Below, piece by piece: positions 6,707 through 13,555 of a stretch of 64,000 bases of DNA (position 1 is the stretch's first letter; each line of letters starts with the position of its first letter). Made by a program: the position numbers and the translations under genes. The notes under the pieces were generated by a model that saw only the letters and a program-made list of their open reading frames with translations, searched no databases and was not told the origin of the DNA. Source of the stretch: Prochlorococcus sp. AG-418-D13 (GTDB taxonomy: Bacteria; Cyanobacteriota; Cyanobacteriia; PCC-6307; Cyanobiaceae). Where the stretch lies: contig QCLU01000002.1 of NCBI GenBank assembly GCA_003214315.1, forward strand, positions 1-64,000. The letters run 5' to 3'.

Positions 6707-6850
6707 ATGGTAATATCTAAAAGAATCTACCTTAAAACGAAAACGAACAAAGATTTTTATTACATGCAATCACTTTTGCTAGAGCACTACAGAAACTTTT
6801 GCTACTATCTTGATCTGTCCAAGATACGAAAAACACATACCACAGGGTGA
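6707..6850 (+). CDS. Doubtful 47-aa basic hypothetical protein
   Basis: The ORF starts at ATG 6707 (MVISKRIYLKTKTNKDFYY, then LLLEHYRNFCYYLDLSK). It is basic and Tyr-rich and could be an AT-rich chance frame. It follows the second DUF1651 gene by 25 bases. No family signal. Confidence 0.3.
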   Translation: MVISKRIYLKTKTNKDFYYMQSLLLEHYRNFCYYLDLSKIRKTHTTG

Positions 6851-7018
6851 TCATTTACTTAAAGGTTGTGAGTATTGGCAAAAAAATTAAGACAATATTT
6901 TCTCCTGAAGCATCTTAATTATTCTCTAATTAAACTTCTTTAGTAAGAGATATTTAATTATGTAAACAAAGCATTATTTTATACAACTTAAAAAATTCTT
7001 ATTAAGTAATTTTGAATC

Positions 7019-7120
7019 ATGATTCAATTTTACTTTTCAATATTTTTATTAGTTGTTCTTACATTTTTTGCACTTTTATTAGATGCACCAGAATTGGCTT
7101 CTTTAATTCAAACATTTTAG
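7019..7120 (+). CDS. 33-aa single-span membrane peptide
   Basis: The ORF is almost entirely one hydrophobic helix (MIQFYFSIFLLVVLTFFALL) with the tail LDAPELASLIQTF. It resembles small thylakoid subunits in size but I cannot assign it to a photosystem or cytochrome subunit. The helix-plus-short-acidic-tail form is unlike random sequence. Confidence 0.45.
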   Translation: MIQFYFSIFLLVVLTFFALLLDAPELASLIQTF

Positions 7121-7202
7121 AAAATAAAAAATCAGCATTTTTACTGATTTACTTTATTTATAAGTAAGGCGTAGGTTTAACTTGTTGAATAGGAGGGATC
7201 TA

Positions 7203-7244
7203 ATGATTGACAGTCCACCAGAGGAGTTAGATTATAAAATTTAA
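7203..7244 (+). CDS. 13-aa peptide with strong Shine-Dalgarno and own terminator
   Basis: ATG 7203 is preceded by AGGAGGG with five bases of spacing, one of the best ribosome-binding sites in the window. It reads only MIDSPPEELDYKI before TAA. A strong intrinsic terminator follows at 7272. Either a translated micro-peptide or a small RNA with a ribosome-binding decoy. Confidence 0.4.
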   Translation: MIDSPPEELDYKI

Positions 7245-7271
7245 ATCTAAATAAAACTAATGCTAAAACTG

Positions 7272-7306
7272 GAATGAATCTTCTATTTGAGATTCATTCT
7301 TTTTTA
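7272..7306 (+). terminator. Intrinsic terminator after the 13-aa ORF
   Basis: GAATGAATCT (7272-7281) pairs perfectly with AGATTCATTC (7290-7299), with an eight-base loop and then seven T. Confidence 0.75.
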
Positions 7307-7412
7307 ATTTTCTCTAAAAAATGTGAAATTATAAATATTAAATTTTTAAAGTAAAAAACTGTTCATATTAAAATGATTTTTACCAAAGTCACTTCTTAGA
7401 AAGTGACTATCT

Positions 7413-7595
7413 TTACCTGAATCCAAAACCAGTTTTTTGTTCTTCCTTTTCGTCCCATGCATTCATAATTAATTTTAGTAAATTTTTAACTTCTAAGTTA
7501 GAAGCATCAGTATTTTTTTGAAGATTTATACAAATGTTTTTTATTTCGTCATAAGCATTATCAATTAATATTGTTTTTTGATCTGGATTAGCCAT
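7413..7595 (-). CDS. 60-aa hypothetical helical protein
   Basis: The protein begins MANPDQKTILIDNAYDEIKN and is predicted largely helical (CINLQKNTDASNLEVKNLLK). It ends KEEQKTGFGFR. Soluble, no membrane segment. It lies just downstream of the membrane gene 7602-7799 on the same strand, so the two may be co-transcribed. No family known to me. Confidence 0.55.
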   Translation of the reverse strand: MANPDQKTILIDNAYDEIKNICINLQKNTDASNLEVKNLLKLIMNAWDEKEEQKTGFGFR

Positions 7596-7601
7596 AGAAT
7601 T

Positions 7602-7799
7602 TTAAAATGCTCCATTACAGTTGAACCCACTGCAGTTGATAACTCTAAAAATATTCATTACAAAGTTGTGGAATCTTTCATCATAAAAAAATGCCCAGGT
7701 TGTAAAAATAGCAAAACCAGAGAAAGCAAAAGCAGCATATTGAAGCCAATGTATTCCATAGCTGTCTATTCCATTTTTATCAAAATCAGAATTACTCAA
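7602..7799 (-). CDS. 65-aa membrane protein
   Basis: After a polar start (MSNSDFDKNGIDSYGIHWLQ) comes a hydrophobic Ala/Phe-rich span (YAAFAFSGFAIFTTWAFF). It ends with FHNFVMNIFRVINC and a Cys-Asn-Gly tail. One membrane helix is likely. The plus-strand frame overlapping it is a shadow. It is upstream of 7413-7595 by six bases. Function unknown. Confidence 0.5.
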   Translation of the reverse strand: MSNSDFDKNGIDSYGIHWLQYAAFAFSGFAIFTTWAFFYDERFHNFVMNIFRVINCSGFNCNGAF

Positions 7800-7895
7800 T
7801 TGCTTTTTTACTTATAATAAAAAATTTTTTTTTAAAAGAAGAGTCTGTTTTCACGATAGACTTATTTCTTCTTGAGTCTTAGATGTGCTAATCAC

Positions 7896-8150
7896 TTAAA
7901 TAAACCCTGGAATTATCCACCCAAAAAAACCGTAGTTAATTGTTAAAGCTAAAAAACCAATCATAGCTAATCTACCATTTGTTATTTCAGCATTTTTCCA
8001 ATATTTGCCCATATAGTTGGTAATTTTTTTTGAATCTTTATCTATTAAATAATTTGGTTCAAAAGGTTCCTGTAGCCTTTTAATAGCGTATAAAGAGAAT
8101 TGAATCGTAATTGCGATGATAACAACTATAAAACTAGTAAGAGCATCCAT
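7896..8150 (-). CDS. hli: High-light-inducible protein with N-terminal extension (84 aa)
   Basis: The C-terminal third carries the family motif AEITNGRLAMIGF, the chlorophyll-ligand Glu/Asn/Arg helix, followed by LALTINYGFFGWIIPGFI. Unlike the 42-aa form at 2510, it has an extra hydrophobic N-terminal helix (MDALTSFIVVIIAITIQFSL) and a 30-residue linker. It may thus span the thylakoid membrane twice. It binds pigments and protects photosystems. The roughly 350 bases upstream are gene-free and must hold its promoter. Confidence 0.85.
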   Translation of the reverse strand: MDALTSFIVVIIAITIQFSLYAIKRLQEPFEPNYLIDKDSKKITNYMGKYWKNAEITNGRLAMIGFLALTINYGFFGWIIPGFI

Positions 8151-8502
8151 TTTTAGATTTCAAATGTGATCGATTAGTAAGCTAAAGAGTAAATGACATT
8201 AGTATGCATCAAACATTTCCTTATATCTGCTTTATTGACAGAGGAAACCTTAACTTGAATTATTAACAAATGTAACATATTTAAAATAATTTAGTATGAA
8301 TTCTTACCTTTTCTTTGGATTTCACATTTTTAAAGACCTTAATGCTACATTTATGTGTCAGTTATATCAAAGCATTAGTTTTAATTGAATTACAAATTAG
8401 CTTTAAAGTCTTATTTCTACTAATCAGATAGAGTATTGAAAAGTTTTTTTAGCAATATTTTTCAATATTATTTAAAAAAAATTTTTTAATAACTCTAATT
8501 AA
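8151..8502. other. Gene-free stretch upstream of hli
   Basis: This 352-base AT-rich region contains no convincing ORF on either strand. It separates two minus-strand genes and presumably carries the promoter of the 7896-8150 hli gene. I see no clear hairpin or repeat. Confidence 0.5.
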
Positions 8503-8622
8503 CTACTTTTGTTTAATTTCTGGAAGGTAGAATTTATTGCCTAATGTATAACCAATTGACATAAGTACGAACCCAATAAGTTGAGGTAAATGAGAATTTG
8601 CTAAAGAGATTTTTTCAATCAT
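8503..8622 (-). CDS. 39-aa small membrane peptide
   Basis: From ATG 8622 the peptide starts MIEKISLANSHLPQLIGFVL and continues MSIGYTLGNKFYLPEIKQK. It has one short hydrophobic segment and a basic end. Gene-like by composition only. No family assigned. Confidence 0.45.
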   Translation of the reverse strand: MIEKISLANSHLPQLIGFVLMSIGYTLGNKFYLPEIKQK

Positions 8623-8673
8623 TTCTCAATCTATAAAACAATATAATAATAAAAAAAATTTAATTTTGTAAAT

Positions 8674-8847
8674 CTATTTTTTTTTTGATTCTTTAATTTC
8701 CCCAGATTTTTTTAGCGAATTAACAAGTCTTTCATTTTCTGTTTTTAAATTTTCTAATGCAGATTTTGTGAATTGTTCTTTAGCCTCAAATTTTGCTGAA
8801 CTTATAATTTTTTTATTAGGAAGTTTTTTCTTCGGCTCTGGATTCAT
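8674..8847 (-). CDS. 57-aa lysine-rich helical protein
   Basis: The protein begins MNPEPKKKLPNKKIISSAKF. A probable helix or short coiled coil follows (FTKSALENLKTENERLVNSL), and it ends in a Lys run. The DNA of the run has ten consecutive A on the coding strand, a potential slippage site. No membrane segment and no known family. Confidence 0.5.
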   Translation of the reverse strand: MNPEPKKKLPNKKIISSAKFEAKEQFTKSALENLKTENERLVNSLKKSGEIKESKKK

Positions 8848-8945
8848 ATTAAACAGCTTTTTAAAAATCTTATAAGTTTTTTTTTTGGTACTAGGTATTA
8901 TTTTTTACAATTTTCTGGTTAATAATATTTGTTTACATAAACAAA

Positions 8946-9158
8946 TTAAACTTTATCTTTTGGGAGCCTTAACCATCCAGTAGTCCATTCTGATTTTAGT
9001 TTTGCCCATGAAATCCTTTTAATATCTTTTTTATTTTTGGTAGGAAAAATATCAACCCATCTTTCTTCATTTTTACCACCATAAGCTTTAACTTGAAAAT
9101 GCCTATTACCATTAATAGTTTTTGGTGCTGTCCAACAAAGAGTAGGAGGCCATTTCAT
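8946..9158 (-). CDS. Trp-rich small protein (TIGR02450-like)
   Basis: This 70-aa protein has spaced tryptophans (MKWPPTLCW, ERWVDIF, ISWAKL, SEWTTGWLRLP) and the HFQVKAYGG stretch. These fit the cyanobacterial and proteobacterial small Trp-rich family TIGR02450 as I remember it: a strand-rich core ending in W-x-x-GW. The family has no established function. It lies upstream of no obvious partner and the frame is unambiguous. Confidence 0.65.
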   Translation of the reverse strand: MKWPPTLCWTAPKTINGNRHFQVKAYGGKNEERWVDIFPTKNKKDIKRISWAKLKSEWTTGWLRLPKDKV

Positions 9159-9182
9159 GAGAAAATTTAAAAGTTAAAAAAA

Positions 9183-9269
9183 CTAAAGGTTGCTTTGACC
9201 AGTCAAAACTAAACCATAATAAGCAATTGTGCCAATGATAAGTACGATACCAAGTATTCTAATAATCAT
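9183..9269 (-). CDS. 28-aa single-span membrane peptide
   Basis: From ATG 9269 it encodes MIIRILGIVLIIGTIAYYGL and then VLTGQSNL, essentially one membrane helix. It resembles small photosystem or NDH peptides in size but I cannot name it. Confidence 0.45.
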   Translation of the reverse strand: MIIRILGIVLIIGTIAYYGLVLTGQSNL

Positions 9270-9327
9270 GCTTTAATTTTTAAGTTCAAAATATATTAAA
9301 CAAGTTTTATAAAGATGAGTTGAAGAT

Positions 9328-9546
9328 TTAATATTTTCTAATTTTTCTTTTTTTATTTCTAACTATGGAATGGCATGATTCAGGATGCCATTCATTCTGA
9401 ATCTTGCCAATAAAATCATAAATAAAAGAATCGGGACATCCAGTTTCTTTTTGAAGTTCTGAAAGTTCTTCTTTAATAAATTCATATACACTCGTTATTA
9501 CCCCTAAATTCTCGTCTTGGGAGGGAGTCCATTTTTTATTCTCCAT
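9328..9546 (-). CDS. 72-aa hypothetical protein
   Basis: The protein begins MENKKWTPSQDENLGVITSV. A helical acidic middle follows (YEFIKEELSELQKETGCPDS) and then IYDFIGKIQNEWHPESC. A very basic tail follows (RNKKRKIRKY). Its start overlaps the end of 9536-9727 by 11 bases, so the two probably form an operon. The basic tail could bind nucleic acid, an inference only. Confidence 0.55.
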   Translation of the reverse strand: MENKKWTPSQDENLGVITSVYEFIKEELSELQKETGCPDSFIYDFIGKIQNEWHPESCHSIVRNKKRKIRKY

Positions 9547-9727
9547 TAATATTTTTTAAATTATTTTCCACAATATCGTAATAGGTTATGTCTCCATAAT
9601 CAGCATCTGAACAACATAAATCTCCATATAGTTGCTCTAACAAATCGTATGCATCTGAATACTTATCAAAACTTTGAGCAGTTAATTCGTCATCTTTCCC
9701 ATCAATTCTAATTATTTTGTAAGTCAT
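9536..9727 (-). CDS. 63-aa acidic hypothetical protein
   Basis: It begins with a strand-like MTYKIIRIDGKDDELTAQSF. A helix follows (DKYSDAYDLLEQLYG), then a Cys-Cys-Ser-Asp-Ala-Asp-Tyr stretch. The sequence is acidic and probably soluble. It overlaps the downstream gene by 11 bases. The pairing of an acidic with a basic-tailed small protein is suggestive of partners but unproven. Confidence 0.55.
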   Translation of the reverse strand: MTYKIIRIDGKDDELTAQSFDKYSDAYDLLEQLYGDLCCSDADYGDITYYDIVENNLKNINGE

Positions 9728-9787
9728 ATTTTACTTAGATGCAAAAAGTATATTTTAATTCATTAGATCATCCTAAAAATAAAAATC

Positions 9788-9994
9788 TTATTTAGGAGTA
9801 TTGTTTGGGTAAAGTTTCTGAATTTTATTTTTCTGAATTTCAATTTTTCTTTTTTCATATTTTTTTGCCATTATTTTTCTGATAAATAATTGTGGGATAA
9901 GCCAAACTAATGCAATAGCTACAGCCATGAAAGCAGGATTTCTCCATGTTAACCTTATAACCTCTTGTATAAATTCTTGATTGAAAATTTCCAT
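9788..9994 (-). CDS. 68-aa single-span membrane protein with basic coiled tail
   Basis: The N-terminal half has an amphipathic start (MEIFNQEFIQEVIRLTWRNP) and a hydrophobic helix (FMAVAIALVWLIPQLFI). A strongly basic helix follows (RKIMAKKYEKRKIEIQKNK). The topology is a membrane anchor with a cationic cytosolic helix. No family recognised. Confidence 0.55.
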   Translation of the reverse strand: MEIFNQEFIQEVIRLTWRNPAFMAVAIALVWLIPQLFIRKIMAKKYEKRKIEIQKNKIQKLYPNNTPK

Positions 9995-10167
9995 ACATTA
10001 AATTTTGATGATAAAAATATCTATGCTTTCTTTTATAAAAATCTTTTGAATACCAGGAATTATTATAACCTTAATAAATCTTATGAGGAATTTTATAAAT
10101 TTTTTCTTTTTCTAGTTTGTTTTTGTTTTATTTGGATTTAGATTAATTTTTTATATTTTAGTTTAGG

Positions 10168-10833
10168 ATGCCGACTTATCTAATTACAGGATCAAATAGG
10201 GGTATTGGATTAGAATTATGTAGGCAAATTCATAAGAGGGGAGATAATGTAATTGCAACGTGTAGGAAAGCTTCAAAAGAACTTAGAGATTTAGGAGTAA
10301 GAGTTGAAGAGAATATAGAAATTTCTTCTAATGAGTCGATAACAAATTTGTGTAAAAAATTATCTGGAGTTAATTTAGATTGCCTAATTCATAATGCAGG
10401 AATTTATGAATTCAATTCTTTCGAAAACATAGATAAAAAAAGTATTATGCGTCAATTTGAAGTAAATGCATTGAGCCCAATATGTATGACTCAATCACTT
10501 AAACATCTTTTAAAAAAAACTTCTAAAGTTGCTTTTATCACAAGTAGAATGGGATCTATTAAAGATAATTCATCTGGAAGTTCTTATGGATACAGGATGT
10601 CTAAAGTTGCCCTTTCAATGGCAGCAAAATCACTTTCTATAGATTTATCAAAAGAAGATATTTATGTAGCTATTTTGCATCCTGGGTTAGTGAGTACAAG
10701 AATGACTGGTTTTACAAGAAATGGAATTAGTCCTGAAGAATCAGCAAATGGACTTTTAAAACGTATTGATTCTTTAAATATAAAAAACTCAGGTACTTTT
10801 TGGCATGCCAATGGAGAAGTTTTGCCCTGGTAA
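10168..10833 (+). CDS. Short-chain dehydrogenase/reductase (SDR)
   Basis: A 221-aa classical SDR. The nucleotide-binding motif TGSNRGIG is at residues 7-14, the strand HNAGIYEF follows, then the catalytic Ser (ITSRMGS) and YRMSK (Tyr-x-x-x-Lys). The Rossmann fold binds NAD(P)H. The substrate cannot be read from sequence. Relatives resemble the C-factor/sniffer-like group of short SDRs. It is the longest recognised enzyme in the first belt and stands alone, with about 170 bases of AT-rich DNA before it. Confidence 0.85.
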   Translation: MPTYLITGSNRGIGLELCRQIHKRGDNVIATCRKASKELRDLGVRVEENIEISSNESITNLCKKLSGVNLDCLIHNAGIYEFNSFENIDKKSIMRQFEVNALSPICMTQSLKHLLKKTSKVAFITSRMGSIKDNSSGSSYGYRMSKVALSMAAKSLSIDLSKEDIYVAILHPGLVSTRMTGFTRNGISPEESANGLLKRIDSLNIKNSGTFWHANGEVLPW

Positions 10834-10966
10834 TATCTCATGCATTGTATTGAAAAGAATTACATCGATAATTTGTTAAAAAACTTTTAAATTTTTAACG
10901 AATTCCTTTCCTTATTTAATTCTTTTAGTTATCTTTAGAAAAAACATTAGTAAAGGAGGTGATTCA

Positions 10967-11089
10967 TTGTCGTATCTACCGAAAAATGCGGTTAACAAAG
11001 GGGCCGTGAATTCAGTATCTTCATCACATTCATCGGTCTCTTTTTCCTTAATTAAGAAAAAAGGTTTTATTATTAATAGATTTATATAA
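10967..11089 (+). CDS. Orphan 40-aa ORF with TTG start and extended Shine-Dalgarno
   Basis: A TTG at 10967 opens a 41-codon frame, starting SYLPKNAVNKGAVNSVSSSH after the initiator. It continues with SSVSFSLIKKKGFIINRFI. The leader carries AAAGGAGGTGAT (10952-10963), of which AGGAGGTGAT is an uninterrupted ten-base complement to the 16S 3' end, with good spacing. A strong terminator follows at 11110. It is Ser/Lys-rich with no membrane helix and no family I know. Alternatively the region is a small RNA. Confidence 0.5.
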   Translation: MSYLPKNAVNKGAVNSVSSSHSSVSFSLIKKKGFIINRFI

Positions 11090-11109
11090 ATCAGTCACTT
11101 AATAATCAA

Positions 11110-11144
11110 AAACTCTGCATCTCCAGAAGTTGCAGAGTTTTTTT
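11110..11144 (+). terminator. Intrinsic terminator after the orphan TTG ORF
   Basis: AAACTCTGCA (11110-11119) pairs perfectly with TGCAGAGTTT (11131-11140), with an 11-base loop and a T run of seven overlapping the stem end. The mirrored A run before the stem means it could also serve minus-strand transcripts. Confidence 0.8.
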
Positions 11145-11174
11145 ATGAATTTAATTAATTATCAAAAGTGAACT

Positions 11175-11276
11175 CTATCTTTTTTGTCCGAAGTAAATTA
11201 AGGCCAAAAAAGACAAAGTGCTTACTAAAGCGATTAAATACCACCCAGTTGAGGAGTTGCTAGTTACTTCTGTCAT
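11175..11276 (-). CDS. 33-aa single-span membrane peptide, last of a four-gene chain
   Basis: The peptide is MTEVTSNSSTGWYLIALVST followed by LSFLALIYFGQKR: a polar start, one hydrophobic helix and a basic end. Its ATG directly follows the stop of the 29-aa gene at 11277, and two further genes upstream are equally tight. Unknown function. Confidence 0.55.
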   Translation of the reverse strand: MTEVTSNSSTGWYLIALVSTLSFLALIYFGQKR

Positions 11277-11366
11277 TTATTTTGATTTATCGGAGGAATT
11301 TATTATTTGAGTGAAAATCACAATTGAGATCATTAAAAAAACTAAAAGTATGTATGTTACGTTCAT
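11277..11366 (-). CDS. 29-aa single-span membrane peptide
   Basis: It encodes MNVTYILLVFLMISIVIFTQ and then IINSSDKSK, one membrane helix. Start and stop abut the neighbours on both sides (11276 and 11367), strong positional support for a real gene in a polycistronic unit. Confidence 0.55.
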   Translation of the reverse strand: MNVTYILLVFLMISIVIFTQIINSSDKSK

Positions 11367-11621
11367 TTATAAAAAAATGCTAATTATTAAAAAGATTATT
11401 CCTAGAAGTACCGTTACAATTGCTCCATCAACTAATAAGTCTTTCCATGTATAACTTTTAAGCATCCTTGTTTTATCTTCTTCACTCATGAGATTCTTCA
11501 ACCACGTCCAATCTAAAAGCTGTGTTAATGCAACACCAAAAATTAAATGACCAATCAAAATACCAATTAGATCAATTCTAGATATATCCTTAGTGAGACT
11601 TGTAATAATAAAAAAGTTCAC
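11367..11621 (-). CDS. 84-aa two-span membrane protein
   Basis: The protein starts MNFFIITSLTKDISRIDLIG. A hydrophobic span (ILIGHLIFGVALTQLL) is followed by a charged loop (DWTWLKNLMSEEDKTRMLKS) and a C-terminal span (GAIVTVLLGIIFLIISIFL). Its ATG overlaps the stop of 11621-11848 by one base (TAATG). No named family. Confidence 0.6.
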   Translation of the reverse strand: MNFFIITSLTKDISRIDLIGILIGHLIFGVALTQLLDWTWLKNLMSEEDKTRMLKSYTWKDLLVDGAIVTVLLGIIFLIISIFL

Positions 11622-11848
11622 TAGCTTTTGTCTTTATTAGATAAGGCTCCACCTTCTTCTTTGTATTTTTCCCAAGCTTCACTTATTTTTGCTTTAGAGA
11701 AGTTTTGTTTGCCCTCAGAGAATTTATTTTTAAGATTATTAAAACTATTTTTCAGCTCTTTTTTTGTTGGTTCATCAAGAAAGTTTGATGTTAATTTCCA
11801 TAAGTACCAGCTACTCGCTAATAGAAGAATTAATCCCAGTAATTGCAT
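11621..11848 (-). CDS. 75-aa membrane-anchored helical protein
   Basis: An N-terminal anchor (MQLLGLILLLASSWYLWKLT) is followed by a long charged helix (FLDEPTKKELKNSFNNLKNK) and KISEAWEKYKEEGGALSNKDKS. It is the first gene of a four-gene chain running to 11175 with TAATG or zero-spacing junctions. The tail could reach into cytosol or lumen. No family recognised. Confidence 0.6.
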   Translation of the reverse strand: MQLLGLILLLASSWYLWKLTSNFLDEPTKKELKNSFNNLKNKFSEGKQNFSKAKISEAWEKYKEEGGALSNKDKS

Positions 11849-11938
11849 ATTTGTTTTTTACTATGCTACAACTTTTTATATGGTTTCGATAAATTAATTA
11901 ATTTAATACCTTAATAATTTTTTTGAGACTAATCAAAA

Positions 11939-12094
11939 TTAAAAATTTAACCAGTGGAAAAATATTCTATCCAGCAACCATATAGTTAATCCCCCTTCCA
12001 GGAAAGCTATCCAGTACATACCATAATCAGAAAATCCCATTTGTTCTTTGACTGTTTTAATTAATTTTTTATGAGCTTGAATGAGATTTTTCAT
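11939..12094 (-). CDS. 51-aa single-span membrane protein
   Basis: Starting at ATG 12094: a basic start (MKNLIQAHKKLIKTVKEQMG), then YWIAFLEGGLTIWLLDRIFF as a hydrophobic C-terminal helix. The frame is open to 12166 but that start would overlap the zinc-finger gene, so I prefer 12094. It lies 17 bases downstream of the zinc-finger gene. Function unknown. Confidence 0.5.
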   Translation of the reverse strand: MKNLIQAHKKLIKTVKEQMGFSDYGMYWIAFLEGGLTIWLLDRIFFHWLNF

Positions 12095-12111
12095 TAATAA
12101 ATAAAAATGTT

Positions 12112-12363
12112 TTAAAGCTGCTGAATTTCTTGAACTAAAAAACCTTTTCCATAGCAAGATAGACACGTTTTAGTCTCATCTAATGAAATTCTTAGAAAAC
12201 CTGCTCCATTACATTTGAAGCAATTTACTTTAGAAGTTGAGTAGAGTTTTGACTTGATTTTAGCAGCACGGTTTAAGTAAGAAACAGTTTCCTTACGACC
12301 GTTTGCTTTAGCAGCTTTGTTTAAAAGCTTTTTGTAGTTTACTTTAAGTTCTTGGGTATTCAT
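12112..12363 (-). CDS. Small DnaJ-type zinc-finger protein
   Basis: The C-terminal half has two CxxCxGxG repeats (CFKCNGAGF and CLSCYGKGF) 14 residues apart, the half-domain of the DnaJ cysteine-rich zinc finger, so it probably binds one zinc. The N-terminal half is basic and helical (KVNYKKLLNKAAKANGRKET). No J-domain is present. Such small proteins in cyanobacteria may act as thiol or chaperone partners. A perfect 14-base palindrome lies just upstream of its start. Confidence 0.75.
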   Translation of the reverse strand: MNTQELKVNYKKLLNKAAKANGRKETVSYLNRAAKIKSKLYSTSKVNCFKCNGAGFLRISLDETKTCLSCYGKGFLVQEIQQL

Positions 12364-12371
12364 TTTTAAAC

Positions 12372-12385
12372 TGAAACTGGTTTCA
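12372..12385 (-). promoter_or_regulatory. Palindrome in the leader of the zinc-finger gene
   Basis: TGAAACTGGTTTCA at 12372-12385 has perfect six-base arms (TGAAAC / GTTTCA) eight bases upstream of the ATG. It could be an operator or a weak hairpin over the ribosome-binding region. Confidence 0.35.
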
Positions 12386-12661
12386 AAATATAGGTAAAAA
12401 AAGCAATAAATAATTAAAATAAGCCCTATGAATTTACCGTTTATATCTCTAATCTGATCTCATATTGAGATTAAATTAATATAACGGATATTTTTTTTAA
12501 ATGTTTTTTGTAGGAGTATTATTTTTTATTTTTAATAGAAAATTTATAATTAATAAACTAATTTTAAAATCTTTAAAAATTGATTAGTTACTGTTTTTAG
12601 CAGAGCAAATTTGAAATTAAAGAGATTTCTTTTAAAAATATAATTTTGGTAAACCAGGAGG

Positions 12662-12787
12662 CTATCCAGCCTTTTTTAGACTTTTAACTAAAAAATCATT
12701 TTCGTTAGTAAGTAAATCAAACTTTGATTTCTTAAGCTTTTCTTTGATTTCATTAGTCGGATTTTTTTTAAATTTGTTGGGATTCAT
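12662..12787 (-). CDS. Doubtful 41-aa lysine-rich protein
   Basis: From ATG 12787: MNPNKFKKNPTNEIKEKLKK followed by SKFDLLTNENDFLVKSLKKAG. A longer frame extends to 12889. The sequence is basic and helical with no family signal. Placed between two long AT-rich gaps. Confidence 0.4.
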   Translation of the reverse strand: MNPNKFKKNPTNEIKEKLKKSKFDLLTNENDFLVKSLKKAG

Positions 12788-13257
12788 AAATTTAATATCA
12801 ATCTTAAAAATCACACATTTGATATTACTGATCATCCAAACAAAATGTGGATATATTTTTTTAAAAAGAGAAAATATTTTATTTTGCACATAGAAGATTT
12901 AATTCAATCAACATATTGTGGAAAACCCTGTTGAAAAACGCTAAAAAAGTGGATAACTCTTGGGGAGCATTATCAAAACAAGCTTTTCTGGAATAATTTT
13001 TAAGTATTAATACTGCATCAAGAAAAGTTTAAATATAGTTTAAAGTGCTTCATAATCTATTGTTATAACTGTGGGATCATTACTTTTGTATTTATAAAAA
13101 GGATTTTATCAAGAAACTAGTTTTGAGAAAAAATTAAAAGATTTATTTTTGAATGATGTATCAAATTTACAAATAAAGTTAAGAAAAATAAAAGGAAACT
13201 TGAATTTTTGAAAATTTGTCTCAGCTGTTTAAATTAAGTCTTGATTCGGTTTTCTCT
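12788..13257. other. Gene-free AT-rich region with DnaA-box-like cluster
   Basis: Apart from the optional N-terminal extension of the minus-strand ORF to 12889, I see no convincing gene in these 470 bases. The notable element is the cluster at 12917-12956, annotated separately. Confidence 0.45.
12917..12956 (+). promoter_or_regulatory. Cluster of three DnaA-box-like 9-mers
   Basis: TGTGGAAAA (12917-12925) is the exact complement of the cyanobacterial DnaA-box form TTTTCCACA. TGTTGAAAA (12929-12937) differs at one base, and AGTGGATAA (12948-12956) resembles TTATCCACA with one change. All face the same way within 40 bases. No dnaN or dnaA is nearby. Confidence 0.35.
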
Positions 13258-13317
13258 ATGGCAACACTTCCCAAACGTAAGATTAATCAAATAGGTTTGT
13301 ACGAGTTAAATATTTAA
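13258..13317 (+). CDS. 19-aa upstream ORF (possible leader peptide)
   Basis: ATG 13258 opens MATLPKRKINQIGLYELNI and stops one base before the ATG of 13319. The codons are less AT-biased at the start (ATGGCAACACTTCCCAAACG). Position suggests a leader peptide or a tiny coupled gene. Confidence 0.35.
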   Translation: MATLPKRKINQIGLYELNI

Positions 13318-13318
13318 A

Positions 13319-13555
13319 ATGAAAGAAGAAAAAAAGGATTCAAAAAAATGTTCTGGGAAGAAAAACATTATGTTTGCCTATGGTTTTATACAACTTGGTT
13401 CTAGTCTCGTCTCTGCAGTAGCTTTAGCCGCAATTGCTTTTGGATTCTGTTCAGTAAAAAAAGAGTCTAAACTTTTCAATAAATGTGTTGCCGAAATTAT
13501 TGAAGATGGTGGTACTAATTCTGAGGCAGTGAGGTATTGTAATGGTGGCAATTAA
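13319..13555 (+). CDS. 78-aa single-span membrane protein with cysteines
   Basis: A very basic start (MKEEKKDSKKCSGKKNIMFA) leads into one long hydrophobic helix (LGSSLVSAVALAAIAFGFCS). A short domain follows with KCVAEIIEDGG and a final RYCNGGN. The helix-then-Cys-pair layout recalls the proteins at 5635 and 34185. It overlaps the next gene by 14 bases. Function unknown. Confidence 0.6.
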   Translation: MKEEKKDSKKCSGKKNIMFAYGFIQLGSSLVSAVALAAIAFGFCSVKKESKLFNKCVAEIIEDGGTNSEAVRYCNGGN

